Positions 21,900-34,241 of a stretch of 64,000 nucleotides of DNA are shown here, piece by piece. The DNA comes from Siderastrea siderea. Taxonomy: Eukaryota > Cnidaria > Anthozoa > Scleractinia > Rhizangiidae. The stretch is taken from assembly GCA_964030785.1 (NCBI GenBank), contig OZ034971.1:38616304-38680303 (forward strand), given 5' to 3'. The notes beneath the pieces are model-generated. The model had not been told where the DNA came from. It searched no databases and saw nothing but the letters and a program-made list of their open reading frames with translations. Position 1 is the first letter of the stretch. Every line of letters starts with the position of its first letter. The position numbers and the translations under genes are program-made.

Positions 21900-22493
21900 T
21901 AATTGCTTAAAGGCAATCATCCACCACGTTTACTTATTATAGTTTGTTTTGTCTGATACTAATTTTTTGGAACAACCCGATGTTTTTCGCAAATGTTGGT
22001 TTCTAAATATAGAAGTCACGTGATTGATGGCCAAAACTCTGATACTCGATATGACTGTATCTGTACACGATTTTAAATAAACCTGTCCCTCGCTCCGGCA
22101 AGCCCCACCCCCTCCCTCTTCAAAAGTTCCCAGAGAAAAATAGACCGTGACGCGTGGAGATATAAGCTAGAAGAGAAACGTGTTTCGTGAGGTAAACTAA
22201 ATATGTTAAAGTAGCGTGATTTTACTAAACCTGTCAAATAGGTACTACACTTTTAGATCTGTTAGACACCAATTACATTGTTTTCTTTTCTTTAGTTTGG
22301 ACTATTACACACTGTGAGATATTGTTTCACGGATTAAATGAAATCACTCTATGCTTGGCACGCGGATTTTATAAACATTTGTCCCTGGACTTGGTCGGGT
22401 CACGACTCCATACTCGCCTTCCCCCCTCCCTCCCCCCCGCCCACAAACCCTACGCTACCCTATAAAGACGGGGTATCAGAAATTCGCAACGTG
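21900..22493. other. Intergenic; part duplicated at 24940-25085
   Basis: Sequence around TTTAGTTTGGACTATTAC at about 22293 recurs at about 25025, with shared flanks over roughly 150 bp (22200-22370 and 24940-25085). This indicates a local duplication that brackets the Tx1-like LINE. No gene is supported. Confidence 0.5.
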
Positions 22494-24820
22494 TTTATTA
22501 TTGCCGCAAACTTAACCTTCACTCCATATAATGGTTTGCACACGTTATTTATTTATTTATTGTTAAATACTTAGCTTTCATTTTTTAAGTCGAGTGCTGC
22601 TCTTAAATACCTTGTTGGTAGATAGATTGGCAAAGATAGACTTATAAGAAGCCATATATATTTCAATTTCAACGTATTTAAGTTAATGTGTATCGGCGAG
22701 GAGCGGGCACGGCTGAGGGAGAGAGGAAGAATGCTGCACTCCTTCAGGAAAGAGGAGAAAAATTTGAAATTTAAAATTGTTTTCCAGCGTAAAATATGTA
22801 CTTTGTGTATGTGTTTTTGTGTTTGTGTTTGCGTATCTTTGTGTAGTGCGATGCAATTAGCTATTCAATGGTATGTTATAACGCCAAATCAGGTAACTCG
22901 ATGCAAGGACCACTTGGACAAACAGTAGCGAGGTGAAGCCGGATCTTGGTGTAGATCAGGATCAGCAATGTTGAATAAAACAAAAAACCAATTGCAAGGC
23001 TGATCGGACAGCTAAGAAGGGTAATACTGATTTTATTGCCCTTTATCCACTTCTTGACAAACAAGGCGGTATACTGGTAGCAAGGAAAAAAATTACTGAT
23101 CGCATTGAACAATTACAAACAATATTTAATTTACATGATGTTTGGCGTGTAAAAAAACCCTCAAACGAAAAGCTTTACTTGGTCACAAAAGTCTCCTTTT
23201 GTTTTCTGCAGATTAGACTATTGGCTTATCTCAAACTCACTTCAGGACTTAATTAAAGACGCTGATATTATTGCTGCAATTAGAACTGATCACTCGGCAA
23301 TTCTTCTACACCTGCAGGAACTTGAGGAATGCAAGTGAGGCCCAGGGTTTTGGAAAATGAATACTTCGATATTGACCGATAAACGTTCTGTCCAAATTAA
23401 GATGAAAGAAAAGTTACTGAGAGGAATGGAAAAAAGAGGGTGAGGGGTTCTTAGATGCAATTATGATGTCAATGACCTTGATTTAAGCGTTAGTAACTTT
23501 TACTTAGAGCTCCTTAGGTGGACAGGTGGGTGGAATTTAGAAGTTCCTTTTCCGATGTTAATTATTCCCAAAATGTTATCTGGAAAAATAAGGACATAAG
23601 GATAAATAACAGACCAGTGTTTTATAAAATGTCCTTTGATAAGGGCATAATTTATTTGAATGATTTACAGTTTAATATTGATAATGTACGTTCTTTTGAG
23701 TCCTTTAAACAAAAAGGTCTTAATACTAATTTCCTTACATGGACAGCATTGAGGTCTGCTATCATAAATATGAATTCAAAAAATTCTTCCAATCTCCTAA
23801 CAGTGGGAAAATTCGATCCTATGAATTTTGAGTATAATGCTAAAGATTTTAATGTGTATACGGCAAAGTGCAAACAATTCTATTCAATGATGATATCAAC
23901 TAAAGCGAAAACTCCGAATAGCTTTGAAAGGTTGATAGCTGATTTTAAACTCTCAAATCCACAAGATGCTTTTTCTATTCCGTATCTAGCTGCAAGCGAA
24001 ACGTATGTTTGGTCTTTTCAATATAGATTGTTGAATTTCATTTTGTTTACAAATGATAAATTATTCAAAATAGCTTTAAGCGATTCAGATAAGTGCTCAT
24101 TTTGTGGAACCTATACGGAAGACTTGTACCACCTCTTCTTTAACTGCTCCTTTGTGCAGGTGTTCTGGAATAGTTTTACAGTCTGGTGGTCTGGTATAAG
24201 TGGTGAAAATTTATCTTTGTCTTTAAAAGACATCATAATTGGCTTTCTTTAGAGGAACGATTTATTAAATTATTTGATAATTCTTGGTAAGATAACTATC
24301 TGGGAGAGTAGAAAAAATAAGTACCTTCCAAAATTTTGATTGTTTCTGCACAAGGTTGAAGCTAAACAAGAAGTTGAAAAGTTAATTGCTATTAAGAACC
24401 GAAAGCTTCGCAATTTTTATACAAGATGGGAGCTTCTGTTGTAATCTTATAGTAGTCTACTACAAGGAAAAAAATGGAAGTCCGCCGGGTAAATTAAGTT
24501 TTTAATATTTTTTTGTGCTAGGAAATTGCTATTTAATCTTGTAAGGGAATTAATTGGGCATCTGCATGGTTTGTATGTGTCACTGTGTAGGGCAAACAAA
24601 AAAAAGTATTATTATCGTATCCATTAAGTGCAATTAGAATAGAGTATTGTAAGTGGAGTAATGCAAGTGTTATACTATAACTAGCGCTCTTGTGTAGGAT
24701 TTGTAATGTAATGTAATGTAATGTATTTAGTGTTTTGTTTCATACCGTTATGTAAGTAATGTAACGTGTACGTGTCTTGCAATAAAAAAACTATTAGGCG
24801 AAAAAAAGAAAAAAAAAAGA
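22494..24820 (+). mobile_element. Tx1-like LINE with RT deleted
   Basis: AAATTCGCAACGT occurs at about 22482 and again at about 24822, just after an A-rich tail, consistent with a ~13-bp target-site duplication. Between them, 23000-23340 carries, with frame changes, a C-terminal endonuclease remnant of Tx1/L1 type (DRIEQLQTIFNLHDVWR, then DYWLISNSLQDL and a TDHSAI motif). From 23518 the C-terminal region follows directly. The whole reverse transcriptase between these parts is missing, so this is an internally deleted, dead copy. An (AATGT)n run lies at about 24705-24727. Confidence 0.75.
23518..24252 (+). pseudogene. Tx1-like LINE ORF2 C-terminal remnant
   Basis: The 244-codon frame matches the region downstream of RT in L1-Tx1-clade elements: VIWKNKDIRINNRPVFYKM and FDKGIIYLNDL, then a terminal cysteine-histidine motif CSFCGTYTEDLYHLFFNC and VQVFWNSF. 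No catalytic RT motif is present. The start codon is fortuitous: the coding sequence was once part of a longer ORF. Confidence 0.8.
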
Positions 24821-25152
24821 AATTCGCAACGTTGGATAACTAGGAAGAAAAGATGTGACAGGCGTCACCTGAGCCGCAGTCCACGATCTCTGTCCGTCGG
24901 TTAAAGCAAACACAATTAACGTAACAGTTCCATTTCATGAAAATAGACTGGTTTTACTTAACCCGTGAAATAGTAACTAAACTTTCAAATACTATTACAC
25001 ACTAATTCCATTGATTTCTTTTGTTTAGTTTGGACTATTACTCATTAATCTGTTGGATGTCGATTCACGGATTAAGTAAAATCACCGTAGTCATACAAAT
25101 GGGACTCAGTCTTAACTTGCAGTATGGAACCACAAGGAAGTTGTCGCAAATA

Positions 25153-25265
25153 CAGTAGAATCCCGATTTTTCGAACCTCCACGGGAAATGGAAATTTCTT
25201 CGAGAAATCGGGGGTAAAATTACAGAGGGAAACGAGGGTTCGACCCCGTGATCGGGATTCTACTG
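25153..25265. mobile_element. Short pogo/Tigger-like MITE
   Basis: The ends are CAGTAGAATCCCGAT and its complement ATCGGGATTCTACTG, flanked by TA on both sides. The element is 113 bp with no coding capacity. CAGTAGAA-type ends with TA duplication are characteristic of the Tigger/pogo group of Tc1/mariner elements. Confidence 0.8.
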
Positions 25266-25371
25266 TAATGTTGTCATTAACTACTGAACTTAACAAATGA
25301 ATGTTGATTATCGTCACGCGCCTTTGCACTAAAAGAATTCGCGCTGACCTTTTGATGTCACTGATCACCGG

Positions 25372-26271
25372 TTAGTCTGAAGACAAAATACTATTGTAGT
25401 AAGTCTTTCCAGCGGGTCTAAGATATGGTAACATTTTTTCTAAGTCCTGACAGGTTTTCTCATTTGGTTTGATGGAAACGGTACTTAAGGCGGAAGCGAG
25501 TTCGTTCTAAAGTTCGTCTTCTAAAGTCCACTTCGATAGGTTGTTCTCGATCATCTAGCGTCTTTCTTAGCCAAACGCAGTTGGGGTGCCTGAAACTTTT
25601 GACGATCCCGTCCGTAGGATCAACACGCTCGCCTATCCCGAAATTAAAATACATGGTGTCGCTAAATCGGTAGGCCTGATTGAAAATGTCTTTCCTCCTT
25701 ACTCTGTAAGTTTTACGAAGCCACGTGGCGTAACTTTTGAACGCTGATTGCGGTGGGAGAATCCAGGTTAGTTTTGGAAACAAAGAACTGTTGTTTATTG
25801 TCTCTGCGTAGTCCACAGGTGTTTCTAGATGTTCTGCATTTCTGAACAAGCCTTCCGCTAAGCCACCATCGCGATCTACGGCGCCAAAGGAATGGCCTGC
25901 TTCGAGGAACTTGTAATCGATTCTCTCACGGAATCCACTCGCCACGAGATAGTCAAAATAAAAAACGACCGGGTGATTCTTGTTCTGGGACCTTGTGTTA
26001 TCAGCCCAAAATATGTTCCACTTGCGATTGTTGGATTCTGTCTGTCGAGGCAGGATACAAGAGTTTCTGGATTTTTCTCAGCCGTGCATTCGCTCCAAGC
26101 ATATGTCGTCCCTTTGTTCGTTTCTGCACTGTGGATCCCAAAAGCATACAATTTAATCTTTCGCAAGTAGTACGTTTGTTGGGCAGTCAGCTTAGGAATC
26201 ATTACATTCTTGTGGAAATCCATGTGAAACACTGACACCCCATGAGTTGGTTCATTTGACGCCCGTGACAT
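25372..26271 (-). pseudogene. DDE-type transposase-like protein, C-terminal half
   Basis: From an ATG at 26271 the protein reads GVSVFHMDF...IPKLTAQQTYYLRKIKLYAFGIH, with a candidate first acid in FHMDF. After one frameshift near 26040 it gives WADNTRSQNKN, then LEAGHSFGAVDRDGG, and after a second frameshift near 25462 a tail ending YYNSILSSD and TAA at 25372. The order D..., GIH, DN..QNKN, GHSF..DRD matches the catalytic half of a large animal family with a DDE/RNase H-like fold, thought to derive from transposases. I cannot name the superfamily with certainty. The matching N-terminal half lies head to head at 26464-28669. Two frameshifts suggest a pseudogene, though base-call errors cannot be excluded. 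Confidence 0.65.
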
Positions 26272-26463
26272 CTTTTCTTCCCCGGGTTAACGTTCAAGCT
26301 TTAATTTCTAAGTCGCACGCGTAGCTTTAGGCGTCTCGCGCGAGTGAACAAACCATTTGTAACTATAGTGCGCGCACGGCAACAGCAATTACAACGTGTG
26401 CGGTTTTGAAACGTCATCTTTTTTCTGCTACGTACGTCCGTCGAATCTTTTTTCGTCGTCGTT
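26272..26463. promoter_or_regulatory. Candidate bidirectional promoter between the split halves
   Basis: The 192-bp gap separates two divergent start codons. It is richer in CpG (CGCGCGAGTG, GTGCGCGCACGG) than the surroundings. No TATA box is obvious. The role is inferred only from the divergent layout. Confidence 0.35.
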
Positions 26464-27625
26464 ATGGATCAAGGTTTTCACTATAAGTTCGAGAAACAAA
26501 AAGTGGTTTCCCACCGGGAGAGAAAACGAGCAGACGAACTTGCAACGGGCCGGCGCCGAGAGCCTATTCTTAAAGTCATCAAAAAGAAAATAAGACCAAG
26601 GAAAAACAGACCATTTCGATTTGTTCGTGAAATGCGGTTGGAATGTTGCAGTACCACCTGTCTGTTGAATATTGGAATAGACGTTGTAATGCAGATAAGA
26701 AACGATTTCGACCGCATGGCTTATCAAGCACAGAACGAACATTTGGCCGCGCGTATAGAAACCACGAATGCGAGAAGGCAGAACCGAGTGGATAATCCTA
26801 GAACTGTGATCCGATATTACACCACTGGAAACGCGAATCAGAAACTACAAATATGCAAAAGAGCATTTATGAAGAGTTACGGAGTCGGAAAGAAACGACT
26901 TAGAGTGTTGCTTAAAAAGCGGAGGCCATTCAGTGGAGCCGTAGAAAAAGATAGACGAGTCTTACAGAGTAATCAAAAACGCTTGAGCCCTCAACTGAAA
27001 GCAGAGGTATGTTAACTTCTCCCGACAGATCTTTTTAACTATGATATTGTTAAAAGAATCTTTTCTTGTTGTCAATTTTGCAAGGCGCTATTGAATAGCG
27101 ATAGAAATAGCGCTATAAATTTTCACGGTCTGCACTTTCATCCCCTAAAACTTGCTACCAATGAGCGCTCGAGAATGCTGTCAGTTATTGTAAAAACTGT
27201 AATGGTAAGGGCTCCATGCAGGAAGATTGTTCTGAGTCAATTGTAAACAAGGAGCCCATAAATGTGACCACTATTAACAAATTTTTCATTCTTTCGTATA
27301 ATCCAATTAGAAGGTGACTTTTGATTGGACCGTGACTGCAGGAAAGAATGCCAATCAAAAGCGGCCACCCTTTTCGGCTTCTCGATAGACCATATTCGTA
27401 TTCTCGTTGTAGAACTGTAACTAGCTTGCAATTGAAGCCAATGCACATGAAGCTCTTTTAATGATATTCCTCCGCATTAGCGTCCATTGCACGCTAGTTC
27501 CAGTTGAATACGGAGAATACGAGGGAGGGCGGTGAGGGAGTTATTTGTTGGACTTTTAGGATGGCTGTGAATCAGATGAGGGGGACGCATTGAAATTGCT
27601 CTTTATGAGGCCGGCTTGATTGAGC

Positions 27626-27684
<59 letters not shown>

Positions 27685-28669
27685 TTTCTATTGGTCAAAC
27701 ACATGACTCACAATAACAAAATTTAATTTAATTTAATTCAAATATTTTATATAGCGCCAAAGCACGATTTGTCCTAGGCGCTTTACCTAACTAATTAAAT
27801 TACAATAGGTATAAAACTACTAAATTACAAGATTTATAAAACTATTACATTACAGAAGGAAAAACTAATTGAAAAGAAAAATTACATGCAGGTCTCAACT
27901 AAAAATATAAATATTCTACAAGTTATACGCCTGCTTGAAAAGGTGCGTTTTCAAAGCCTAGTTAAAACTATTTAATATATTTCCTGACTTCATAATCTCT
28001 AGAGGCAAAGTATTCCATAAATTCGGGCCAGCTACAGAAAACGCACGATCGCCGTAAAACATAATTTAAATTAAATTTAGTTTACAAAACATATTCAAAT
28101 TTAGTTACAGCACCAACAAAAGAATGAGGAAACACAATACACACAGTAAAGGGACAGTACGTTTCTTGTTGTGTTTTGATCGATTGAGCTTATTGTTGTA
28201 CCCATTTCCTTTCCTCACACAGGTCGTAGAACACATCTGGTCATATGAGCCGGAACAATCACATTACACGCGACATAAAGCACCAGAGAAGAGATATCTG
28301 GAGCCATCCCTGAATTTGACCAAGATCTACAACGATTTTTTAAAACTAAAAGGTCATGTTTTAGGGACAGCTGCCAAGCCTCCCCTCAGTATAAGTTCTT
28401 TTAGAAAGATTTTCTTCAGTTATAATCTAAGCTTCCGAAAACCCAGAAAAGATACTTGTGGAAAATGCGACAGCATACAAATGGTAATAAACCATTCTAC
28501 CAGCGCAGAAGAAGTCGCCGAAACAAGGACTCTTCAAGAAATGCATTGGCAAGACGTTCAAAAACACTACGATGAGAACTACTTTGATTTCAACGTCCTA
28601 ATACAAGTTAAAAACAGAGACGGCCTTGATTGGAAACTGCCCCCAACGTGGAGACACGAACAGTCGTGA
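26464..28669 (+). CDS. DDE-type transposase-like protein, N-terminal half (2 exons)
   Basis: Exon 1 is 26464-27006 (donor GAG|GTATGT) and exon 2 is 28223-28669 (acceptor CACACAG|GT), joined in phase 0 to give 329 residues. The N terminus is very basic. Then QICKRAFMKSYGVGKKRLRVLLKK resembles the VCK..F...LGI..V...L segment of the same family as 25372-26271, followed by HIWSYEPEQSHYTR, YLEPSLNLTKIYNDF, FRKIFFSYNLSFRKPRKDTC and a C..C pair (CGKCDS). The frame ends at KLPPTWRH just before the point where the catalytic half should begin. That half is missing downstream and is found on the opposite strand upstream. It is probably a remnant of a mobile element or a domesticated relative. Confidence 0.65.
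27627..27685. repeat. (TTA)n microsatellite
   Basis: About 18 TTA units. It adjoins the tail of an antisense LINE 3' fragment and may derive from that tail. Confidence 0.95.
27700..28075 (-). mobile_element. LINE 3' end (L2/CR1-like)
   Basis: On the minus strand the end of an ORF reads YGDRAFSVAGPNLWNTLPLE, the usual closing motif of several LINE groups, then a KTHLFKQAY-like tail. It is followed by a 3' UTR ending in GCGCTATATAAAATATTTGA and an AATTT repeat. It is a short 5'-truncated copy within the intron of the transposase-like gene. A related fragment is at 61440-61730. Confidence 0.75.
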
Positions 28670-29508
28670 CCCACTGAAGCAGCAACTATGTACTAAAGCG
28701 TCAGAGATCGGACGTGCGTTTATGCGATTGTTATGTAAAACTCAGCTTTGTGCTGAATGTTGCTTTTAAAATCAGATAATGGAATAAAAAAAATTCTGGT
28801 GCAGATGAACTTTTGTCCCAAGTGATAAAGGACTAAGAAAGGCTATGCACTAAAAAAAGTGTGGGCTTAAGCGTATGGCTGTTTGAGAAGTTGCTCGGAA
28901 TTGCACGAACAGGTTGCTCGAAATTTGTCAAAAAGTTGCTCAAAAAATCCTGGATGTTGCTTTCTTTCTCAAAAAAAAAATAATAATAATAGATAAAAAA
29001 AGTTGGAGACCGCGTTTTCCATGAGTGAGTAGTCAACGAGGCACAGCCCAGTTGACTATTGTTAACGGAGAACTCGGGCTCTCAGACTAATATTTTTGGT
29101 AGACATTAAGGAATTGCAGTCTTCAACCAACCATTTAAACAAAAATCAAGAATTTTCCCTTTAAGCGAGTCGTGCTGTACAAGAGTTGTCTCGTAAAATT
29201 CATTTTTTAATAGCAAAGCGCGCAGGGCTTAAAAATAAAATGCAAATGATTACTCCCCCCAGGCTCAGACAACATGAGCGTGTTCTAAAAGAAATGGAGA
29301 AAATCTAGGTGAAGTTTTCGTTTTAAAGAAATGTTTTACGGACACCAGCTGTTTAAGAAAGTGTTTTAGGAAAACCGTCCGCCATTCCGGTTTGTTTGTC
29401 TGAGTCTTGTCTGTGTCATGACGTCACTCGCGCGCTTCGCTATTGAACCAAAAAAATGCATACATAATGTGTCTTATGTTTAACTACCTGTATTAGTGAT
29501 TATTATTA

Positions 29509-29548
<40 letters not shown>

Positions 29549-30440
29549 CATTTAACTGATGTCGGGTGGTAGGCTATTCCACAAGGACAATGAACACAGA
29601 AGACCAAAACAAAACAATGAAAACCTCTTCTTGGAGACCTATAGAGACAAAAACAAAAATGTTTAAGGGACTTGTTCGAAATTAGCAGGGGGAGGAGGGG
29701 GGTTGAGATTTAAAATTGAGCAATGAAATGAAGTACCCTCTTTGTTGATGGGAATGAAATTTGCTGACCCCTTGGGCTTGTTCTCAAACATCACGACCCC
29801 ACCCCCCCCCCTCCCTTGCATGTGCACAGATCATACCTCCAATAATGCCATAGCAGGAGCTGTTCTTGTCAGCAATTATACCCTGATTCCCGATGGTAAT
29901 ATTGGAGAAGGCCAAACAAATAAAAAAAATCTGAGTTCTAAACCAAGTAAAAGAAAAAAAGAAACAGAAACAAAACAAGATGACTAAAAAAACAAGAATG
30001 CCGACAAACTGTAAGTTACTAATTGAAACCACTGCACCCCAACATAAGTCATATTTAACAATAAGATTATGAGCTTAAGATTTTGGCCGAATCAACTACA
30101 ATCACTTCATAGAAATCGATAGTGAATAATGTAATTGTTTTAGTAGAACTCTAACTCATTTTCCTTGAAACAATAATTTTTAACCTTTTTTCTACAATGT
30201 GAACTAGATTAAACTTTCCGCCTTAGCCAAATCGCGTGCTTAGACTAAATTGTCATTTAAAACTTCAGTTCATTCAGTAATCTTGACGTTTTAAACTCGT
30301 GCGATGGTGAATATTCATGTGTTTTTGTCTTCTTGGGAATTGAATTATCCAACCATATTTCTAAACTTCCTCTGAAACTTCAGGGAAACAAGAAAATGTC
30401 ACCATTCTGTAGACAACCTTCAGCCACTACACACTAATTA
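28670..30440. other. Intergenic with antisense LINE remnant and (ATT)n
   Basis: At 29498-29548 an (ATT)n run abuts 29549-29640, which on the minus strand reads LSLWNSLPPDIS, the C-terminal motif of a LINE. Poly-C occurs at about 29801. No host gene could be supported. Confidence 0.5.
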
Positions 30441-30441
30441 A

Positions 30442-30548
30442 CAATTAGACGGCGAGCTCGAGGTTTCTATCGGCTGATAGTTGGCAAGGGGCCAGGCCCC
30501 GAGCCAACTATCAAAGTGGATAGAAACCGAGAGTGAGCTGTCTAATTG
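30442..30548. mobile_element. Foldback element
   Basis: CAATTAGACGGCGAGCTCG...TTTCTATC is matched in inverse by GATAGAAACCGAG...GTCTAATTG, with an inner pair ATAGTTGGC and GCCAACTAT. It is almost fully palindromic and non-coding. Confidence 0.75.
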
Positions 30549-30549
30549 T

Positions 30550-30743
30550 CTTAGCATAACCTACTGACCGGTCTATTAAACACAGAATATCGCTAGAATT
30601 GATTTATTGAAGCTTTTGGTTGATAAAATTCAGTGAAAATCTGAGCAACCGCTCTGAGAGCCGTCTATTGATCAGTAGACGGCACCTGTGTAGATAATCT
30701 GATTGTGCGATTAACTAATAGATGGTCAGTGGGTTATGCTAAG
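30550..30743. mobile_element. MITE with CTTAGCATAACC ends
   Basis: Inverted ends CTTAGCATAACCTACTGACC and GGTCAGTGGGTTATGCTAAG enclose a non-coding interior. It adjoins the foldback at 30442-30548 directly, so the two may be parts of one compound element. Confidence 0.7.
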
Positions 30744-30749
30744 ATGGTA

Positions 30750-32380
30750 TAGAGTCCATTGGCAAACTCACAACTCCATTATGAAGGAAGAAGTGGTATA
30801 ACAAAGAAACAATTGCCATGCATCTGTCTTGCCACTGACAAATGACTGTTTACCAAGGCAGCACAGGACACTATCAAGCAAAATCTGCCCTTTACCACGA
30901 GTGAGAATTATCATGATGATGATGATGATCTTTTGTATATTAATTTGCTATTCCTGTCATAATATAACATTACATCACAATGCCTGTTATGATCACATCA
31001 CTGTAAATTCATGTGACCCTCCTAGCTCTTTCACTGCCTATTTTTTCATGGCTCTCCCTTTTCAGGGACCTATTTACACTCCCCTCCCCCCTGCTAATTT
31101 CTGACAAGTCCCTAAGATTGACCAGATAATGAATTGTCACTTTTCCTTTGAGTGACTCCCAGAATTTAAACCATATCTCAATCATGAATAGGAGCCATGA
31201 GTAGGTTCATCATTGTGATATATCTCTCTGCCCAGTAAATATGCCTACCCCTGCCCTTCCCAAGGCTGCCAACCTGCAACCCAATCCCATGAAACAAAAT
31301 CAAATGTAACAATTTCTGTCCATAATTATAGGAGGGTGATACCCTTTTAAGGTTAAAAACACCTGAAAGTGTTTCACTTGTGAGAATGGTGACATTTAAC
31401 AACAGCAAGAACATGTTTAGTTGCCTTCAGTCTGACAAGAAATCTAAGCTTATACAAGGATTTTCATTGAGTAGCAAGTTCTCCTTCATTCTCACCTGAA
31501 AGACCAATGTAAAACAGCTCAGAATGGGTGCCAGCCAATGTTCCTCATGCAGGCCATGTCAACCTGTCAAAAAATTTAGACATTAAGTCTTATCTAAAAC
31601 TGCATGGTGAGTCCCTAATCTAAGCTAGACAAGGGTCTTTCCACAGTATTGCGAAGGCATTGCATGAGTGCAAATGTACCATCACGGTGCACATGCAGAT
31701 GTGAGATAAGAAAAGGCTGTAAAATTGTGATAGAAAATGATCTCTTTTGCCAGCCATCTAAGTTAAAATTAATATTCCTCAGACACTTTTCCTCCCTGTA
31801 GCAGCATTCCCCTTAGCAACCAAATTTCCCCTCCAGAACAGAAACTAATCATTATTTCTTTTGCACACCTTACATCCTGTTTTTCTAAATAAAGAAGTTA
31901 ATTAAAGTAAAATAAGAAAGACTAAAATGAAGCTGTTAACAAACTATTAGAGCAGCAGAAGTAATATAACTGACAGATTACCATTACCAACAGATGCCAT
32001 TTCAATTTTTAACAAGTTAAAAATCTGGTAGCAGTAATCCAAAGCTGGAATTTTCATTCTCCAGTGAAAACTGGGACTAAAGGCTGCTAGAATATTAGCA
32101 CTCACAATCTGGATTTTTTCCTGGTCTCTTGATACATTCAACATGAAGTTTCAGCTTTTGTCACCAGTCTCATCTACCTTCTTAAATGTCAAAATGCAAG
32201 AGCCCCCTGTGGAGTCACCATGGCAACAGTTTTAACCAAACATACAAGTTTGAACAGAAGGATGTTTATACTGTTGAATGGCTTCAACTTTATTCTCTAG
32301 TCACTGGATTGAAAAATTTTCATTTTTTCACCACTCATGTGGAATGGCCTAAGACCCTTTTTGTGTTGTCAGGCCTCATA
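30750..32380. other. Intergenic, no gene seen
   Basis: Only short, low-complexity open frames occur, including a (GAT)n run at about 30916. CCCTTTTTGTGTTGTCAGG at about 32355 recurs at about 19297 near another (TA)n run, suggesting a small dispersed repeat at such sites. Confidence 0.4.
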
Positions 32381-32559
32381 TATATATGTTATGTAAAAAA
32401 ACGGCACCTGTAAAAAAGCGGCACTTTTACATAAAAAAACCTGCTTTTTTACAATTCAGACATTGCAAAAATCCTTCTTTCTTACAAAATATATATTTGT
32501 AAAAAACCCGATTTTTTACGTAAAAATGCCGGTTTTTTACAATTATATATAATTGTTAA

Positions 32560-34060
32560 AATGCAGGAAATTTACAATTCAGTTTTGTAAAAAAACGTCC
32601 CGGAGCCCATATCTTCCAAACGATTTAACCAATTGACCTGAATATTTTTGTGTGCTAAGCTGGCCTTAACATTAATATTTACCGCTGACAATTGCTTTCC
32701 CTAACGGCCGACAAGCGTTGAGAAAAAAGGCCGATAATCTTTTCTCACTTACGGCCTTGTAAGCGGGCCGAAAATTTACAATTCAGTTTTGTAAAAAAAC
32801 GGCCCTGAGCCATATCTTCCAAACGATTTAACCAATTGACCTGAATATTTTTGTGTGTTAAGCTGGCCTTAACATTAATATTTACCGCTGACAATTGCTT
32901 TCCCTAACGGCCGATAAGCGTTGAGCAAAAAGGCCGATAATCTTTTCTCACGTACGGCCTTGTAAGCGGGCCGAGAATTTACAATTCAGTTTTGTAAAAA
33001 AACGGCCCGGAACCCATATCTTCCAAACGATTTAACCAATTGACCTGAATATTTTTGTGTGTTAAGCTGGCCTTAACATCAGTATTTACCGCTGACAATT
33101 GCTTTCCCTAACGGCCGATAAGCTTTGAGAAAAAAGGCCGATAATCTTTTCTCACGTACGGCCTTGTAAGCGGGCGGAAAATTTGCAATTCAGTTTTGTA
33201 AAAAAACGGCCCTGAGCCCATATCTTCCAAATGATTTAACCAATTGACCTGAATATTTTTGTGTGTTAAGCTGGCCTTAGCATTAATATTTACCGCTGAC
33301 AATTGCTTTCCCTAACGGCAAATAAGCGTTGAGAAAAAAGGCCGATAATCTTTTCTCACTTACGGCCTTGTAAGCGGGCCGAAAATTTACAATTCAGTTT
33401 TGTAAAAACACGGCCCGGAGCCCATATCTTCCAAACGATTTAACCAATTGACCTGAATATTTTTGTGTGCTAAGCTGGGCTTAACATTAATATTTACCGC
33501 TGACAATTGCTTTCCCTAACGACCGATAAACGTTGAGAAAAAAGGCCGATAATCTTTTCTCACGTACGGCCTTGTAAGCGGGCCGAGAATTTACAATTCA
33601 GTTTTGTAAAAAAACGGCCCTGAGCCCATATCTTCCAAACGATTTAACCAATTGACCTGAATATTTTTGTGTGTTAAGCTGGCCTTAACATTAATATTTA
33701 CCGCTGACAATTGCTTTCCCTAACGGCCGAGAAGCGTTGAGAAAAAAAGGCCGATAATCTTTTCTCACTTACGGCCTTGTAAGCGGGTCGAAAATTTACA
33801 ATTCAGTTTTGTAAAAAAACGGCCCTGAGCCCATATCTTCCAAACGATTTAACCAATTGACCTGAATATTTTTGTGTGCTAAGCTGGGATTAACATTAAT
33901 ATTTACCGCTGACAATTGCTTTCCCTAACGACCGATAAACGTTGAGAAAAAAGGCCGATAATCTTTTCTCACTTACGGCCTTGTAAGCGGGCCGAAAATT
34001 TACAATTCGGTTTTGTCAAAAAACGGCCCGGAGCCCATATCTTCCAAACATTGAACCAAC
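32560..34060 (+). repeat. ~204-bp tandem array, left arm (about 8 units)
   Basis: Units start with TTTACAATTCAGTTTTGTAA (near 32572, 32774, 32978, 33181, 33385, 33590, 33795 and 33999). They share CCATATCTTCCAAACGATTT, GACCTGAATATTTTTGTGTG and ACAATTGCTTTCCCTAACGG. Units differ by a few percent, and the last is truncated at about 34060. Short GTAAAAAA-type motifs precede the first unit from 32390. Confidence 0.95.
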
Positions 34061-34241
34061 GACTTAACCAAATGACCAGTTTAAGAATGAGTGAGTGGAA
34101 CCTGTATCTTTTGTTATGAGTACAGAATACCAGTATATAATTACCCGTAACGACATCGAGCCACTCTAGCCGATACAAATTTGACATATCTTTCTTTTAT
34201 TACCGTAGAAACCTGCTGCTGGTGTACACGGTCTAGAATGA

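Larger units (their letters stand above)
27007..28222 (+). other. Intron of the N-terminal half
   Basis: The intron (GTATGT...CACACAG) is 1,216 bp. It contains a (TTA)n run and an antisense LINE 3' end, both annotated separately. No other gene is seen. Confidence 0.55.

Noticed and set aside
32560..34060. CRISPR-like array
   Set aside because: Units are ~204 bp and repeated over their whole length without unique spacers, in a eukaryotic genome.
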